64,000 nt of DNA from Sclerurus mexicanus (Eukaryota; Chordata; Aves; Passeriformes; Furnariidae), in NCBI GenBank assembly GCA_013396755.1, contig VWZF01005807.1, forward strand, positions 1,519,746 through 1,583,745, in the 5' to 3' direction. This document shows positions 46,901 through 60,189 of the stretch, one piece after another; positions within the stretch are counted from its first letter, which is position 1, and each line of letters opens with the position of its first letter. The translations under genes and the position numbers were made by a program. The notes below the pieces were generated by a model. That model was not told the DNA's origin and did no database searches. It saw only the letters and a list, made by a program, of their open reading frames with translations.

Positions 46901-49049
46901 TACTCTTATGGTCTTGTGAAGGGTATTCTTACTAGACTGATATGTGAAATATGCCAAGAGAAACAGCAACTAAATATGTCCTTGAATAGGTTCAATAACT
47001 CAGACACAGTAGACTGTCCAATATTTTAATTTTTAAGTGAAAAGGAAAGACTCTAGAGATTCTACTAGCATTCAAGTGCATCAAAATAGTCCTTCCACTA
47101 TTCAGTTCCCTGAACAAAACCCAAATATTCATGGTTTAAATCCAAAAAGAGTTTAATTATAAAGACTGTAAGTCAGGCAGATGTGTTATATTAATCATTT
47201 AGAATGAAAAAATGAGAGGCAGAAAGATTGAACAGTGACTGCCCTCAGCAAACTGAAGAAATTGATTGCATGTTGTGATCCCTCTCTACTTAAGCTGAGG
47301 AGAAGAATGAGAAAACACCCTTATGTATAGACTTATTTCATATAAACAACCTCAGAGTCCTTCCCTTTACGATGGAAGTAGCCAACATTAGTCATGGGTA
47401 TTAAGCATTTGTCTTTCAGATATTCAAATTTCAGAAGACTACATAACTCATGTAAGTAACAGGTATATTGACTGCTCGTACACCCTTGAGCAGCAAGGGG
47501 AGCTGAAGGTTTTACTGAACAGACCTGAGAACAGAATATTGCAAAATGTAATTTGGGCATGGTTCCTCTCTGCAGTACCATGGGAATTAATTTTCAAGTT
47601 GTTTACAAAACATTCATCTTTATCACTCTATCCAGCTGCAGAGTACGTAATGTTTGCAGCGCCCATTGCTGATCTGCCTGAAATTTTGAATGTTGATAGA
47701 CATTCAGAATCAAAAAAAAAACCTGAAGTAACAGACTCTAAGCAACACAATGAAACAAATACAGAGAACAAAACCCCAAATCAATAACAACCATAAAACC
47801 CCCCAACAAATAACAAACAAACCAGAACAAAAACCCGAAACAACAGACACATAAACACACACAAGTAATTCAACAGCCTTTGTTCCTATACTGGAGCTTT
47901 TAAAACCTGAACTTGATGCACATTTTTTTCCTAAACATAGTTTAGGAAAACTTCATTAGTGTATTTTCCTGAGGTCCACAATTTATTTGGTTTATAGATT
48001 ACAAGTAACTCATGTGTAGGCCAACATTTATATGGTGTGTTCTTCTGTACTGTACATGCACCGTACATCAGATCTACAAGGAAAAAGTCTAATGAGGTGA
48101 GAAAATTACAGTAGTTGCTATATACTTATGCAGGGTATAACTTATACTGTACTTGTTTTGGGTTGCTGGGAGCTACAGAGACCCTGAGCTGCCTTGAACT
48201 TGTCACAGCCAAGTCTGGATCACTCCAACAACCACTGTAAATTCCTCATTGATCCCCAATACTTCAGCTAGGCAGGTGGCCCCTTGAGATCCCAGTTCAC
48301 ATGTGTTTAGGAAAGAAAGGCAGACATGGGGAAGAAGAAAGATAGGTGAATTGGGACAAACTAAGTGTAACATGCAGTAAAAATAAGAAATGTGAAGCTG
48401 TGAAGTGAGGAAGAGAGAGTGTCTCATGTTGAACCTAGACAAGGAAATATACTTACCTAAGTGGTTGGGTTCTTTTAAAATATAGTGGGATTTTTTTCTC
48501 CTAATACTTCAATCTGTCCTCAGAATTTGCTGGTACCTAGAAGTTAATCCAATTAAGTAAAATCTTCTGAGTTTAAATAACTTTGCCCACAATGCCACCA
48601 TGATCTAAGACTATTATGTTGTAATTATTTTAGCATGGAAAAAAAAGTTGAAGAATTATGCTGCAACTCAAAAATTCTGGTTTAAAATCTGTCACAGTAA
48701 TTTCAGTATCTTCAAATCATTAGTTAAATATCTATAGAAGGGATAAAAGGCAAATAAAACTTCTTTTTTTTTTTTTCTTTTTCCCAGGCTCAGAAGATCT
48801 TTAAACAGTTTATTTAGCTTTTCTGTATAGTTATTTATTGATAAGAATGAGGAAACCTTTACATTTTGAAGTTTTATTCTGCCAACAAAATGATAATCAA
48901 GAAGATTTTGTTACCTCTGTCTACAGTAATGATACAGAGACATTCATCTTAGAGTAAGTAGGTCTTCCACATGTATGTTGGTCAGAAAAGGAATATTAAA
49001 ATATTCCCCTTCTCATAAATAAGAAAGAAGGAGTAGTTGGAACCATCAC
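43944..49049. other. AT-rich non-coding sequence
   Basis: No gene is recognised. Imperfect TATC-type units lie at about 44668-44697. An A/C-rich tract occupies 47708-47864. The block 48160-48450 is less AT-rich but holds no recognisable family. Confidence 0.5.
47708..47864 (+). repeat. A/C-rich low-complexity tract
   Basis: Dominated by A runs, AACAAA, AACCCC and ACACAC motifs. It is similar in texture to tracts at 31.07, 50.49 and 57.12 kb. Confidence 0.7.
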
Positions 49050-50163
49050 GGAGAAAACTAGTGTATGTAACAAACTTTTTGCCTCATTGTTCGATGATAA
49101 TCTCTCTTACCACATCTCTCAAGCCTCTGAACCTCAGAGCAGATGATTGGGAAAATGAAATTCCTCCCATCATAAATGAAGGTAACATTACGTGAGGAAC
49201 CTGAACACACACAAGTCCTTGAGACATAACAAGAGGTATCCCAGTGTCCTCGGCTGATGTAATTGCCAAGACACTCTCCATCAAAAGTCATGGTTATCAC
49301 ACAAAGTCCCGTGACTGCAAAAAGGGAAACATCACACCTATTTTTATAATGAGTATATAGGTGGACCATGGGAACTTCCTTGAGCCAACCTTGCTCCCAT
49401 TCCTGGTATAGACCATGGAACAGATCATTCTGGAAGACTTCTTCTGAACCAACTGCATCAGAGGACAAGAGAAGAGCTATGACTGTAATCTACCTGTACT
49501 TCTGTAAGGTCCTTGATGTGTTCCCCCACAACATTCTTCCCTTTACATTGAAGAAATATGGGTTTGATAGATGGAGTGTTAGGTGTATGAAGAATTGGAC
49601 GGATGACCATGTTCAAAGAGTTACAGTTAATGGCTCAAAGTCCAAGATGAAACCAATAATGTGTTGTGTGCCTCAAAGGGCTGTTCTGAGACCAACACAA
49701 TTTAGTATAAATGACATAGACAGAAAGATCAAGTGCACCCTTAGCAAGTTTGCAGATGACACCAGGCTGACTGATGCAGTTGATGTGCTAGAACGAAGGG
49801 ATGCCAACCAGAGGGACCAGGATACATTTGAGAAGGGGGCCCATGAAAACCTTGGTTCAACTTTGGTTCAACAAGACCACGTATAAGGTGCTATTCCTGT
49901 GTCAGGGCAATCCTCACCATCAATATCGATGGGACATGAACAGACTGAGAGCAATCTTTTAAAGCAAGACTTGGGAATACTGATAGATGAAAAATTGAAC
50001 ATGAACTGGCAACTTGTGCTTGCAGCTTAGAAAGCCAACCGTTCCCGGGCTGCACCAAACAAAACATAGCCAGCAAGTTAAGGGGGGTGATTCTGACCCT
50101 CTACTCCACTGTCGTGAGAGCCGACCTGAAGCATTGTATCCAGCTCTGGATGAGTTTGAGTCA
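49050..50163 (+). mobile_element. CR1 LINE ORF2 remnant, plus strand, dead
   Basis: This is a second CR1 reverse-transcriptase remnant. The order is the segment before RT (49080-49210), a piece with GCAAAAAGGGAAACATCACA (about 49317, the 'WKKGNITP'-like block), motif A, the palm with NGSKSKMKP, FADD at 49749-49760, and the start of the thumb ending around the 'LYSTVVRADLKHC'-like text near 50090-50150. A 172-residue frame (49368-49886) covers motif A to the region after FADD. The FADD catalytic box is intact, but motif A reads YLYFCKVLD, with Tyr where the catalytic Asp is expected. Stops and frameshifts disrupt both sides, and the 3' part is missing. Confidence 0.9.
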
Positions 50164-53100
50164 TAAATCTGTATTTACCTCTCCTCGATTTTTTTCCCCA
50201 CATCTGATGTGAATGAAAAAGTTATTCGGCATGAAGTCAGTGTTATATTTACTTGGACATATATACAGAGTATATATTTGTTTATGTCCCCTTCAGCTAA
50301 AGAAAGCAAGTGGTAAGTTTGCACATTATTACAAAACCACGTAAGTCGTGGAATATCTTTATGTTTTAGTCATAGAAGCTCAGTGGCATGTAAGATGAGA
50401 AAATTTTGAAATATAGTAATGTTCATTTCACAGAAACTTTTTCAATGGTGGGATAATTGCCCTTAGTTCCATTTAAAAAATCAATCAAGGAAGAAAACAA
50501 ACAAATAAACAAAAACCCAACCAAAACCCAAAGGCAAACTTATCTCTCAAATTAGAAAAAGAAATTAATTTTTATTTCAATATGCAATCATTCCCTCTCA
50601 TCTTTGTGCATACATTTTTATTTCTTTGGTATAATTATGTTAACACTTGTATGTTTTGCTACGCATCACAATTTTACATTCCTGAAGGTTATGATTACTG
50701 AGCTAACAGTAAGAAACCTAAACACCTTCAAAATAGAGCTATCTGTGATCAGCAAATTAAATAGTACAATTCAGCAGATCATGATTACATGAGTGTGAAA
50801 GCAAAATTAGGCAACAGAATAGTAAATCAAAGTTTAATGTTGAATTCACTGGAAGTATTCCTAAGCTATTATTTGGAAAACAAACAAAAAAAAGGGAGTT
50901 AGGTGTAGGCATCACAGCATCAGTTTCCATGAGCTGAATCCTGTGTGCTTTCTGTGCACACAGGCAGGAGTAGCATCCCACACTTTGTGCCTGAAGATGT
51001 TCTTTCCAAGCTTTATGCAAATCCCTTGACCGTCCACCCACTGCACATTCTTCAAACGGACACCTACCTTCAAAAGTGACAGCAAACAATAATGTAACAA
51101 ATGAGCCTGCAGTTTGCACATGTGCAACATACTTTACCTAGAGTATTTGGATGTGAGCGAATTAAACTGACCTCTGTGACAAGGACACCTTAATCAAAAA
51201 AAGGTAGGTGAAGAGAGACAAGCAATCCTGATGGTTCTTGTATTCTGCCTTAGCTGCCTGTTGGGTTAGGACATTTAATTGTTCTGTCAGTGTTTGCTGT
51301 GTATCTCTTCACTCTGATACTCACATTTTCTTGACTCAAAGAATGGTAAAATGTTTTCCATTATGCTTATATAAAAGACAAGGAAAAACTAGTCGGAGAA
51401 TTATTTTATAGTCTGCCATGATAAACCTTAAAATAGGCTGTGCAAAATGTTAATGAATATTGATATTGGAATCAAATATTCTATGCTTAGTCTTTGCTTT
51501 CATATACCACAAAGTTTAGCCTGGCTTAAGTTGTTCTGTTTCGTTGTTTTTTTTTTCCTTCTTTTTAAAATGAGAAGATAAATTTTGCATCTCTTATGTG
51601 TTTTTGTTAATGAAAATATTATCAACAAAAGGAATAGTCAAATCTCTCACACTGGTCTGACCATTCAAGTTATTGTAGAAATTAATTGTTTCCTTCTCGC
51701 TTTTACATGAACACAGTCAACACCTTGTGAAAGCTTTATGGTTTCTTAATTGCAGCAATAAAATTTTAGAAAGCATTACAGGGTACTCTATATTTGTCTT
51801 GACAGACCTTTGGCAACTTATCTTTAAAGAAAAAAAAAAGGAAGAAGGTACTCTCAGACGGATATAAAATCACCAACTGATGGAAATACATGCTTCTTAC
51901 AAACAGGCATTTAAGAGATGGCCTTGACAGCTGAGGAGATATGAAATAGCTTAATTTTGCATTTTCAATGTTTTTCTGAAGTGGTAGAGTAATTCAGTTA
52001 GTACACCTTTGACACTTCAGTGTTCAAGATAAACTTTAACAATGAACCTTCAAGGTAAAATGTATAGATAGTTAGTATACAGTGCAACTAGTTTTGAGAT
52101 TATGGTCCAGAGATAGGGAAGTGAGGGTATCAGAATTGTGCTCCAGTTCTGACTACTAAGTTGCTCTAAGACTTTCTGAAGTCCCCATGGGTTTGCATCA
52201 GTCAAAGCCCTATTGACAAGGCATGCAGGAACCACAGAAGATTGTGCAATTCCTTTGTGTAGGAAAAAATCTTCTCTTCCATGTTTAAATAAAACATTAT
52301 TCTTGCAGAAAACTGTAGTTCGTGGTTTTTTTATGTTTTTTACATGAACTACATGTGTAATTCGTGTCACGTGATATATAATAAATACACCATGTAAGTT
52401 TGTGATTTTTTTCCTATTAAATATATTACATTCCATGAAAATTAAAGTGATAAGTGAAAAAAGTTTCACCATGTATGAAAAGAAATATCAGCTGTACATC
52501 ATGCTACTCCAATGAATATTGAAAATCACACAGCAAAACCAGGAAAGATCGGCACACTTTAATGGTAATACTAGGAACAGTTAACTAGTTGATGAATAGT
52601 TAGTCTGGTTAGCTAGTTAAGTACCCTGGAGCAATTGCCCCATTGATAAGTAATATGGTGCTTCTGCTATCACATAAATAGTCTACAGTTTAATATTTTT
52701 AATTTAAATAATTAGTAACTGTTCCAAGACATTAGAGCTCAACTATCTCTTTTATTTATTTACTCTTTTTACTTGGTAATTCTTTCATAGCATGTCATCT
52801 TAAAAAAAAAAACAACAAAAAAACCCCATAACTATCTTTTCTCTTAATCTTGTTCACCCATTGAGTGAAGCACAGTCATTGAAAGGATCTATATGCTCAC
52901 AAAAATATTTGCTGTAGAAATGTATTTCATCTTGCAGACAGATATTTAGTAGTAAATTCCAGGCATTCAAAATCAATGTATTGCCCCCCAAAGTGAAAAG
53001 ATTTTCTTAAAATAATTTATTTTTTTTTTATTTTTTAGTTACTGAGGTATCCTTACTCAACCAGGTCTTGATACCTTGCTGTTTTAGCAATAGTACAAGC

Positions 53101-56100
53101 CAAATATTTTTATTAAAAACAAATCTGTCATGTTTGCTTTTAAACCCCGATGTATAGATTCAGAGAAGAAAACCATCAATCTTTTAGTCTCAAAATAATG
53201 CTATGAGAATTCTTAAGAGGTAAAAACCTACTCATGATACATATATGTTATAAACACGAAGTATTATAAATAGCAAATGTGAGAAAAGAGATCTGCATGT
53301 GATTAACTTGCTGAATAAACAGATTTGTTTGATCCTTTTCCTTAATGAATGGACAGAATGGACACTTAAGTGCTGAACACTTAAAATAAATTTAAGATTT
53401 ATTTTATGTTTTCTATGGTTAATTATTATGGCACTCTCTTTTGGCATGATGGCATTTGTTTTGAAATGCAACTACTTCAATTATGGAGACAAATCTGAAA
53501 GAGGAATAGCATTATGGGTAATAATGATGCATAAAAAAAACATATTGGAAAATTCTGCTGATGGGTAAAATTGTGCCCACTGTCACAGGCCACAAAAAAG
53601 TGAATATTTGCTACTTTGAAAGTTTTTTTCCCTGAAAGATTCTTCTGGAGAAGGAAAAGTAAAATAACAGCAGAAGCATTAAGGAAAACAATTTCCTTCA
53701 GAGAGGGCTTCTAAAACTCTTTTTTAGATTCAGTTCAATTTAGTGTTTCACATTAGCAGCTGCTAAATGCCTACCATGTGTCAAAGTATTTGGATTTAAT
53801 TTAATTTGAATGTCTATCTCTCTGCAATAATTAAATGAATAGCAAGTCAACTTAAAGGAACATTGTTCAGTAGACACAAATCACAAAAGAAGTTGAATTG
53901 CATTAAATAAATTGTAATATTGATCAACATAAAACAGTATTGAGTTTAGTATTGCACTCCATGACTCATTAGTTTAGCTTTCTTTATTAGGTTTGTAAAT
54001 AGTTTGCAAAGGATTAGAGGAATTAAAATTCCATTGAAGAATTTTAGTTCGAGAAAATAGTGTATTTCTTGTTTATTTTTATATTGGAAACTTTACTTCA
54101 ACATTATGCCATAAACTCTTGCAAAGTGGTCATACTTTCAGGCTTCAGCATACTTTCTTGTTTTTAGGTTGTGGAAAACTGACAAAAGTAAACTCATGTC
54201 CTTCATTACCTTCTTCCATTCCTGTGATTGTTGGACTGTCTTTTCCCTATTACTCTCTTTCAATCTCTGTTATCTAGTGGTATTCCAACTACCTGGTGTT
54301 ACTGAGCTCTTTTCATACATCTTATAGTTGTATTTTGTGTTGTTACCACCCTCCAGGCTCTGGAGTGTCTCTCCTGGGGGATACCTATCTGTTCACCAAG
54401 GAAGAAGCAATTTCTCTAGATGTTTTCTTCTGTTACAGCCCCTCTCTTTTAAAGGATAAAGACACAAATCAAGAACAATAGTTACTCATTGTTATCATTA
54501 TGGTTACCAATGGTTATAATTATTAATAAAAACCCACAAACTTTGAATTTCTGTATTAACAACACCTATGTAGCACTCTACATTACATTTTAAAAGAAAA
54601 CATTTCATGCAGTGGATATGTGACTTTAGCAAACTAAATATGCCAAGGTCTATTCTCTGCGTAGAGGCAAGCTGACATGGAACAGAACACTTTCATACTG
54701 TTAGAATCTTTTACCTTCCAAGGCTGCATGACCCAATAACTTGGCCAATTTCCAAATCAAGCCAAAACATTGATAGTTGGCACAAGTCAAAGTTATGGCA
54801 GGGATAATTCCAACAATTTTTCATTAAGCACAGATGAGTTTCTGTGAATGAAAATATTCTCTGGCACTTGATAATTTAGCAGCTGTAATCAGTCTGTCTA
54901 TGTTCTGCATAAGTTAGGATTTGTGCACTCAAAATTCACAAAGCTCATTAAACAGTTTCTTTTTGCCTTCACTCCCCTGTTTAGGCTTAGCCTCAGATTT
55001 CTCACAGTATTTACTTTCAGGTACACAGGAGTTTTAAGAGCCTGTTCCAGAAAAAAAGAATTGTTTTCACTCTTACTACTCTGTTGTGAACCATGTTAAG
55101 GCAACAGACCTGAATTCCAGCAAACTTCATAAAAAATGTGAAAAAAATATTGAAACACTGAAATACTGCAAATGAACTTTTTTTTTTTTTTTTTGATTCC
55201 ACTAAGTGTGAGGGACACCCCCAAAATTATCTTGAATTAATCAAAAATTACTACAACATTTTGGGATCACAGATTAACAAATCTGGAACTTGAGCTGTGA
55301 TTATGCTACCAAGTTGAAGGTTATTCCCAGAGATTAGATGCACTTGACTCATGCAATATTAGCCTTCCTTCCTCCTTCAGTCTGAAACACTTAGTCTTTC
55401 TTACAACATGAACAAGAATAGATCTCATTTCACAATACTGGAATCTTCGGAAAAAAATAAAAAGAAAATTGACTAAAAACCTCCAACAAGCATAAACTAC
55501 AACAACTTCTGAAGTCACCTGAAAACACAGAGTACAGGAGTATTCATAAAAAGTCTAAGAGAGAAGAAGATAATGAATAGATTTCCCAAGTACCTTTCCA
55601 GGAATTATACTGAATCAAGTAGAACTGAAGGTGATATTAATTGATTATGACTGAAATGAAAGAATAGATATGGAGGTATATCTCACATGATTGGAATAAC
55701 AATCTTTTTTCACTACTCAGTTTAATGTAAAAATGGAACAAGAAGTTATTGTATATAGTTGGATATAATTACTCTGTGGACTGGAAAGTAAATACATCAA
55801 AATCTACTGAAAGGATTTAGGCATTGAAAGGGAAAATATCAGGGCTTCTAATACAATAGAAAGCTATTACAAATTATCAAAAGCTCAAATAAATGTAATG
55901 ACTAATGAGAGAGATCATAATTTTTTAGTCAAAAAGTATATCTTATCTATTTAAAATAAATAATTGAAAAATATACCCTTTAGAATATACACTGTTAGTT
56001 TATTAAAATACATTAGGAATAATTATTTTGATAAATAAAATAAAAGTGGAAAAAAAGTTTTTTTTCCAAACTGAATGATAACTCATACAGGGAGAACTTT

Positions 56101-56400
56101 TGAGAATAAGAAGGTAGACAAATCTAGGTAATTATATTTTTTAAATGTCCTCATTTCCTGCATAAATTTTCCCTGTATGCTCTTGGTCTACACTTCACCC
56201 ATCGTTACACTTCTTTTGGTGATTATCTTAGAAAAAGCAAGGGAGGCAGGCATAATCTTGAGTGGCTGAATTGATTCTTTGGAAGCCTCTAAACACTTTT
56301 TTAGAATCAATGAAAAGAAGAAGGGACTATTTTAGATGCATTAGTACTCACTCTGTAGGTTTTCAAAAAGTATTACTTATATTTAAAAAAAATCCGCACA
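50164..56400. other. AT-rich non-coding sequence
   Basis: No gene is recognised. The longest frame is a 140-codon minus-strand one (52050-52472) without any family signature. The block 50890-51125 is less AT-rich and could be an old repeat. A/C-rich tracts occur at 50491-50532 and 52801-52829, and a T run at 55178-55194. Confidence 0.5.
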
Positions 56401-56439
56401 AAATCTCACCATGATACAATATATAGAACCCAGGAGCAG

Positions 56440-56830
56440 GGTATGCTAAAGGGGAGGCAGAACATGTTAATAAGGGGGATGAGTTATGTTAACCAGAGCT
56501 TAGGAAATCCAGTCACCATATTTTGCAACAGGGTAAGCATTTCTCCACATCAGGACCACCTGGGGTGGGGGAGGGGGGCAGGGGGGGAACAAAGGCTTTC
56601 TGGATGTCTTGCAACATGTTGTAAAGTCCTTCCATATCTTGCAGGGGGAGACAGGGCTAATACACATAGATAACTGAAAACAGTCCTGGTCCTCAAGGTA
56701 TCCTCTCCTGGCAGGTTTCTGTCTTACCAGAGGGAGGAACCTGTCTCAGTATCTGTTGCCCAGGGTTTGCTGGACAATCCCTTCAAGTCTCCATCTGTTA
56801 ATACCTGGGTTCCCTCTCCAACAGAAGTCA
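56440..56830. other. GC-richer block with long G runs, possible repeat
   Basis: This block is clearly richer in G and C than its flanks and contains the quadruplex motif at 56562-56587. On the minus strand a TATATA-containing stretch (about 56417-56426) follows a C-rich segment, which is compatible with an old LTR, but no termini or target duplication were found. A 76-codon frame here has no family signature. Confidence 0.3.
56562..56587 (+). other. G-quadruplex motif
   Basis: Four G runs of 4, 5, 6 and 7 bases are separated by loops of one, one and two bases (T, A, CA). This fits the standard quadruplex pattern with very short loops, which predicts a stable structure. Confidence 0.88.
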
Positions 56831-57590
56831 TCTCACTTCATAAATCAAGTCTTTAATGTAAACTTTAAGTTAATAGTGAAACCAAAGCAAATGCATATGT
56901 GTATTTTTTTACCCCACAGTACATGTGAGATAGTTTACTCATCATAATGTCCTCTTCCTATTGTCTCTTCTGCTGCAAGATAAGACCTTTTACTTTCATT
57001 GGGGAACATTGTAGGAGAAATATGGATGATTATTGTGAAGGGGCTGATTTTTGGTAATTGTCACCTGTCAGGAGCTTTTTGAATCAAGTAATTCAGTGTT
57101 GCTAAGTTGAAAAATGATGATACCAAAAAAACGGACAAAACTCAAACCAAACCCCACCAACCCAAGTTATTCATCACTATAATATATTAAAAATCCTAAA
57201 ATATTAAAACCTGGATGCAAATTTATCTGGAGTCAACTACGCCTTTAAAAACTGCATTATTAAATGAGCCCATTTATTTTAAGAGTCATTTGAAAAATTC
57301 ATGTGGTCTTTCAATGAGATGGAATAAATTAAATGCTTGGAAAAATACTAGAAAACATTTACCTACTTTTAACAATAGAAAAGCTGTTATTTTGTATGAA
57401 AAAGTGAAGACTTGAAGTTTTTCCTATAGGTCTAAAAAATCCAGAATCTACAATCTGAAATGAATCAATAATGGATATTTTAGAATACAGTAGACAAAAT
57501 CATGCCTTATTATAAAATTTCTTATTGTATGTTGTAGTTCAAATACTCGTTGGAATTCCTTCCTAAAAGCTTGGAGGCCACGCCTTAGTC
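56831..57590. other. AT-rich non-coding sequence
   Basis: Nothing recognised apart from an A/C-rich tract at about 57124-57168. Confidence 0.5.
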
Positions 57591-58050
57591 TGTAAAATGG
57601 TTAACAAAGGGTGAAATGAATATTCATATCCTCATGTTAATTGCTTGGCTAGGGCCTTTTGTTCTGGTCTCTCCCCAGGCTGGGAGGGGGAAGGAGAACG
57701 GCTCGGGGAGGCAGGGGAAGTGGCCAGGGAGCTGCTGCGTTTTCCTGCACAGGTCAGGAGCTGCAGCGATCCGCGGGGGGAGCGAGGCAGAGGCACAGTG
57801 GTGTCTGGCATCACTGGATAGCTGGGACTTTGCCTTTTCATCCCTGACTCAACCGCTTTTCATCCAGGGACATTGCGAGAGCTGCCGGGGAGAGGAGAGG
57901 GAGCACGCCTGTATTCCTGTACTTTGGAGATAGATCTCCTTCTGCTGCTTCTGTCACCAAGATCACTGTCGCCTACCTGGTGACCTGCCATCCCCAGANT
58001 TATGCATGTTACTAAAGTTTCTTTCCAATCCCCAGGTGATATGCACTGGT
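57591..58050 (+). promoter_or_regulatory. CpG-rich block: possible LTR or CpG-island promoter
   Basis: This is the only CpG-dense region in the window. Between 57690 and 57980 CpG occurs about a dozen times (for example in GATCCGCGGGGGGAGCGAGG at about 57768), whereas it is rare elsewhere. It starts TGTAAAATGG at 57591, which would suit an LTR start. A TTACTAAAGTTTC near 58011 could be a decayed AATAAA, but no target duplication could be found. A 105-codon plus-strand frame (57616-57933) crosses it. Such frames are easy in GC-rich DNA, and no family is recognised. It may be a young LTR, a lone CpG island with a non-coding transcript, or a 5' exon of an unseen gene. Confidence 0.4.
57999..57999. 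other. Single undetermined base
   Basis: One N at the 3' edge of the CpG-rich block, where assembly or base calling was uncertain. Confidence 0.95.
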
Positions 58051-60189
58051 TTTAGATATACCAGTTAACACTTAATTTCCTTCCAAAACTCAGCTTTGTA
58101 ATTGTCAATATTCACTAGTGTCAATCAATATGTAGTTAAATTTAGAGAGACAAAAATTTTCATCTACAGTGCTACAAGGCCCCACTCAACTTACTGTGCA
58201 ATCATTTACTTCAGAAGGAAGTAAATGTGCCTAAAATTTAGATGTAAATTAAACAACTCAGACAGCTTGCATAGACTGTTACCCTGCTTAGTGATGGCTG
58301 TGGTAGCCCTGACTACTCTCAAGCTCTACAGTGCTTTTCATGTAATAGTGAAATTGAATCACTACTTCTAAATAAATGAGAGGTCACCTCCTGATAATTG
58401 CATCTCTAAATTCAAATTTCTGTTTGGGAATTCCATATTTTCAGTATAATTTTTGTAAACATTTGCAAGTTAAACAGTGGATCACGCTTCATTTAAGTGA
58501 AGATACTCCTTTATGAACTTCACATCACATGTGTGCAAATGTAGATAACCTCAAATTAATTTTCTGTGCTGGGGGTCTTCCTTTCATCATTTAAAGTTGT
58601 GTTCCTGATGAACTTGGTATTTGGCATAAAAACTTTCCTTATGTGCATAAGTATCCACTGCTGGTGGTCTAAAATTGACTCAGGCTGTCCACAAAATTTC
58701 TCTGGACTTTCTAGATATTTTTGACCAATTTAGTAAGACTCCAGGCACCAAACATGTGCAGTAACTTTCTGGGGATGACAACAGATGATACATGTCATCT
58801 GTTTACACTTGAAACCCTTATCTTTAATGTGCAACTCATTTAATTTTTCTTGTATTACTTCCTGAGTACATCATCTTGGTGGAAAATTTGTCAATTACAT
58901 AATGAGATGTTGCAATTTAATCTACCTTCTTATGCAGTGATGAACCATCTAAAAGCTAAGCTATGACTTATGACAAGATGAAAATGTATTTATTATTATG
59001 AAACTGTTAGGAAACAGAATTTAAGAAAAAAATCTTTCTAAACTAGATATAGATTCTTACACTTAGATCTTGATTACTTTTTAATCTGTAGATACACTCA
59101 TTAGCACATCTTGATTTGGCATAAGTATATTAAAATTCTGGTTTTGTTTATGGGGCATGCTTGCAATTTATCTAGAACTAGATCATAAATTTGAGCAAAT
59201 TACATTCTATGTTTATTGATATGAACTATGTATTTCTAATAAATGCACTCTAAAATTTTTAATGTTAAATGAAACTTTAAAAACCCTCACAAAATAATAA
59301 AATAGATGTTTATGGGATTTGTCACTGTTTGTCTGATTCTAGATTCTGTTACTGTGAAATGTCAGATGTTTGAATGCTTGTAAAATAACCCCAGAATGAG
59401 CAAAATTATTAACTTGACATAATTGAAAGGACATATGCAAAGGCAAGTGCATTCTGCTGAAGGACTGCAAAATAGGATTAATTTCCAGTCCAATGCATAT
59501 TGCACTGTCATACAATTTAGTTTAGAATGAGAGGAGACAGAAACACAGTTATGCAAAATTACTGTTTGGAGTAAATTGGCCAATAGGAATATCAGAGAAT
59601 ATAGAAATGTGTTCATTTGGAATTTGCTTCTGGGAAGGTTACACCATTCTCTGAAAAGCTAAATTGAATATTTCCTTAACTAACTATGAACAGAACAAAG
59701 CTAACTTGCACTACCAGTCTTTAAAACAAATATATAAAAAAATCGGTAAAAATTTTAGCTTTTATGTTTGCCAGACATGTATACATATTTAATAAAATTT
59801 GCCACTATCTGAAAAATCCCTGCACAGTTGTCAATGAGACAATTAAACTCTTGCATAGAATTTAAATGATACAGAATTTCTTCAAAATCCTGAATGCATT
59901 TTATTCATGCCAGCTCAATTCAGTGTGCAGTGTTTCTATTTTCCATAGATATCATTGCTAAATCATAGGGAGTCATTGGTTATGTCCCAACACAGATTTG
60001 GAGAGGGAGTATTTGTTTTCTTAAGAGGCAATATAAACTTTACATTTGCTTATCATAAGTATGCCCTGGTGTCAAACAATTCTTATTAGATATGTTAATA
60101 ATATACTGAATTAGCTGCAGTCTTGCAAACAAAGGTCAGATCACAATGTGTACACAGTATGAGAAATAAACATCATGAGTTAGAGCTCT
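58051..60189. other. AT-rich non-coding sequence
   Basis: Nothing recognised; AT-rich unique sequence. Confidence 0.5.

Noticed and set aside
57616..57933. 105-codon plus-strand frame as a secreted protein (hydrophobic start)
   Set aside because: The frame lies in a CpG-rich block with few stop codons by composition. Overlapping frames on both strands are equally open, and no family is recognised.
57591..58092. Full LTR call with target duplication around the CpG-rich block
   Set aside because: I tested several TG...CA end pairs by eye. The flanking 4-6 bases never matched, so the LTR reading is kept only as a possibility.
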